Source: Toxonevra muliebris
Lineage: Eukaryota > Arthropoda > Insecta > Diptera > Pallopteridae
DNA: 64,000 bases
Assembly (NCBI GenBank): GCA_963691655.1
Contig: OY829326.1
Location: forward strand, 145,594,998-145,658,997
Direction of reading: 5' to 3'
Numbering within the stretch: position 1 is the first letter of the stretch; the number at the start of each line of letters is the position of its first letter. This document shows, one piece after another, positions 62,697 through 64,000 of the stretch. Position numbers and translations under genes: made by a program. The notes under the pieces were generated by a model. The model was given only the letters and a program-made list of their open reading frames with translations, was not told the DNA's origin and made no database searches.

Positions 62697-63320
62697 TCAA
62701 CTACAACATTTACTTTTTCGTTTGTTTTTTTGATGCTTTAGGTTAATCGTATCCTTTTGCTGTTCATTTTGCGCATTGCGCAATTTATTTTGCAGCACTT
62801 GTCGCGTTATCGAGAGGAACATCTCCTCGACATTGATATTATCTTTGGCAGAAGTCTCGAATAGTTCAATATCCATTTGACGCGCAAAACGTTGCGCATC
62901 CTCAGTGATTACAACTTTACGATCGGGATCATCGTTTTTATTGCCAACTAATAGAAAGTTAAAGACAAAAGTAAATCTGTTATTCACGAAAATTTACAAA
63001 AATCACTTTTATTCACTCACCTAACACTTTACACACCACATCGCAATTATTCTGTATCTCATCTAACCATCGCCGTACATTCGCAAACGATTCACCATTC
63101 GTTACATCATAAACGATAATTACCCCGTGAGTTCCACGATAATACGTACTAGTTATAGTACGAAAACGTTCTTGCCCCGCTGTATCCCATATTTGAAGTT
63201 TAACACGCAGTCCATCAATGACAACGGTGCGTATTTTGAAATCGACACCGATTGTTGTTATATAAGTGCCAGCAAATGTGTCATCAGAGAAGCGGATTAA
63301 CAGTGAGGATTTGCCAACGC
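62697..63320 (-). CDS. Rab35: Rab35 small GTPase, last two coding exons (partial)
   Basis: Minus-strand exons 63320-63021 and 62947-62697 join in phase 1 and end in TGA at 62699-62697. The first begins inside the P-loop ('GVGKSSLL') and carries switch I ('[14 protein letters not shown]') and switch II ('[11 protein letters not shown]'). The second has the guanine-specificity box 'NKND', the 'ETSAK' box and a basic tail ending KCCS with the prenylated cysteine pair. 'NKNDDP.RKVV' and the context fit Rab35, which controls endocytic recycling and actin at the plasma membrane. The exon with the start codon ('MARDYDHLF...' in the family) is not seen before the right edge, so intron 1 is longer than 680 bp. 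Confidence 0.93.
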
Positions 63321-64000
63321 CTGTGAAGAAGGAAGCAAGAAATTAAATGCATTCACAAACAAAAACAAATATACACAAAATTAAGTTACGAGGGGAAAGA
63401 TTTAACATTGGGAATAGTTAGCTATATGTAGCTGCTTATTTAGTGTCATATGCTCTAAATACTTTCAGCTTTGTCTGCAATTAAAGCGATTAAAACTACA
63501 AATGTATGTGGGATTAGAGTGTGAATGAACACAAACTCTAAAGACGACGGAATTAACGAGAAAGCAGAAACCAAAAATGCAGTTGAATGTTATGACTTTT
63601 CTAATTTATTATTTAATGGAAAATTAGAATTGCATATAACTATTATAAAGATAGGGATGTAACATTCATTGCCGAAAGGTTTATTAAAAAATGTACACAA
63701 TGTTACGATATGGTTTTGCTGTTGTACTTTTCATAAGTAATTATATCCTATGCATTTTGAATTCTCGGAACATTGTAGAAACGTGGCCTTCGCCACTTTA
63801 AAAATAAAGAATACAAGACCAAATACATCTATCGTGACCAGCACTAATGTGTTTTTACACCAAAACGTTGATAAAAATAAAAAAAATTATTACGATTCTG
63901 AATATTTTATTATTGGGAAATTAAAAAAAATATAAAAATAAAACAAAACACATGTGCAGGTATAAAGTGGTAAAACCATTCCATTAGCATCGACTGAAAT
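63321..64000. other. Rab35 intron 1, part
   Basis: No exon matching the Rab N-terminus was found on the minus strand up to the end of the window. The sequence is AT-rich, with only short chance open frames. Confidence 0.5.

Overview
The window is AT-rich nuclear DNA of a higher fly (Brachycera), most likely a tephritid-like fruit fly. The evidence is multi-exon genes with GT/AG introns, a Met-type juvenile hormone receptor very close to the Drosophila one, Drosophila-like PpV, RhoGAP5A and Rab35 genes, and abundant insect transposon relics. The species call is inference. From memory, PpV, RhoGAP5A, Met and Rab35 are all X-linked (Muller element A) in Drosophila, so this is probably the homologous chromosome.

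Left part (1-4980): decayed repeats, including a Harbinger transposase fragment at the edge and small inverted-repeat elements. From 5017 to 23735 three intact tandem genes lie on the minus strand. Each has six coding exons and encodes a ZAD-C2H2 zinc-finger protein of grauzone type (593, 589 and 557 aa). A fourth, diverged paralogue (539 aa) with identical intron phases lies in opposite orientation at 26239-28182. The middle tandem gene is a chimera: exons 1-4 match the left neighbour and exons 5-6 plus the 3' flank match the right neighbour. The junction can be placed to within a few bases at about 13391, next to a relic of the right gene's exon 4. Its introns later took up a deleted mariner and a hAT-like element; the paralogous empty sites are visible.

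Middle (29794-38157): a compact block of conserved genes. PpV (PP6 catalytic subunit, plus strand) converges on RhoGAP5A (chimaerin-type SH2-C1-RhoGAP, minus strand), which is divergent from Met (bHLH-PAS juvenile hormone receptor, two coding exons, with a foldback element in its only coding intron).

Right part: 38.2-52.2 kb is gene-poor and rich in mobile-element debris: a Tc1-like transposase relic, an RTE-like LINE 3' end, several MITEs, a long foldback element and a complete tRNA-derived SINE with target-site duplications. A secreted EGF/dumpy-module protein (441 aa, eight coding exons, the first holding only the ATG) spans 52230-59510. A 5'-truncated copy of the same SINE sits in its fourth intron. 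The last two exons of Rab35 (minus strand) end the window; its first exon lies beyond the right edge.

All exon structures were built by hand from splice consensus, reading-frame continuity and family similarity. The full genes and the Rab35 part keep an open frame across every junction. No RNA evidence, database search or dN/dS computation was available.
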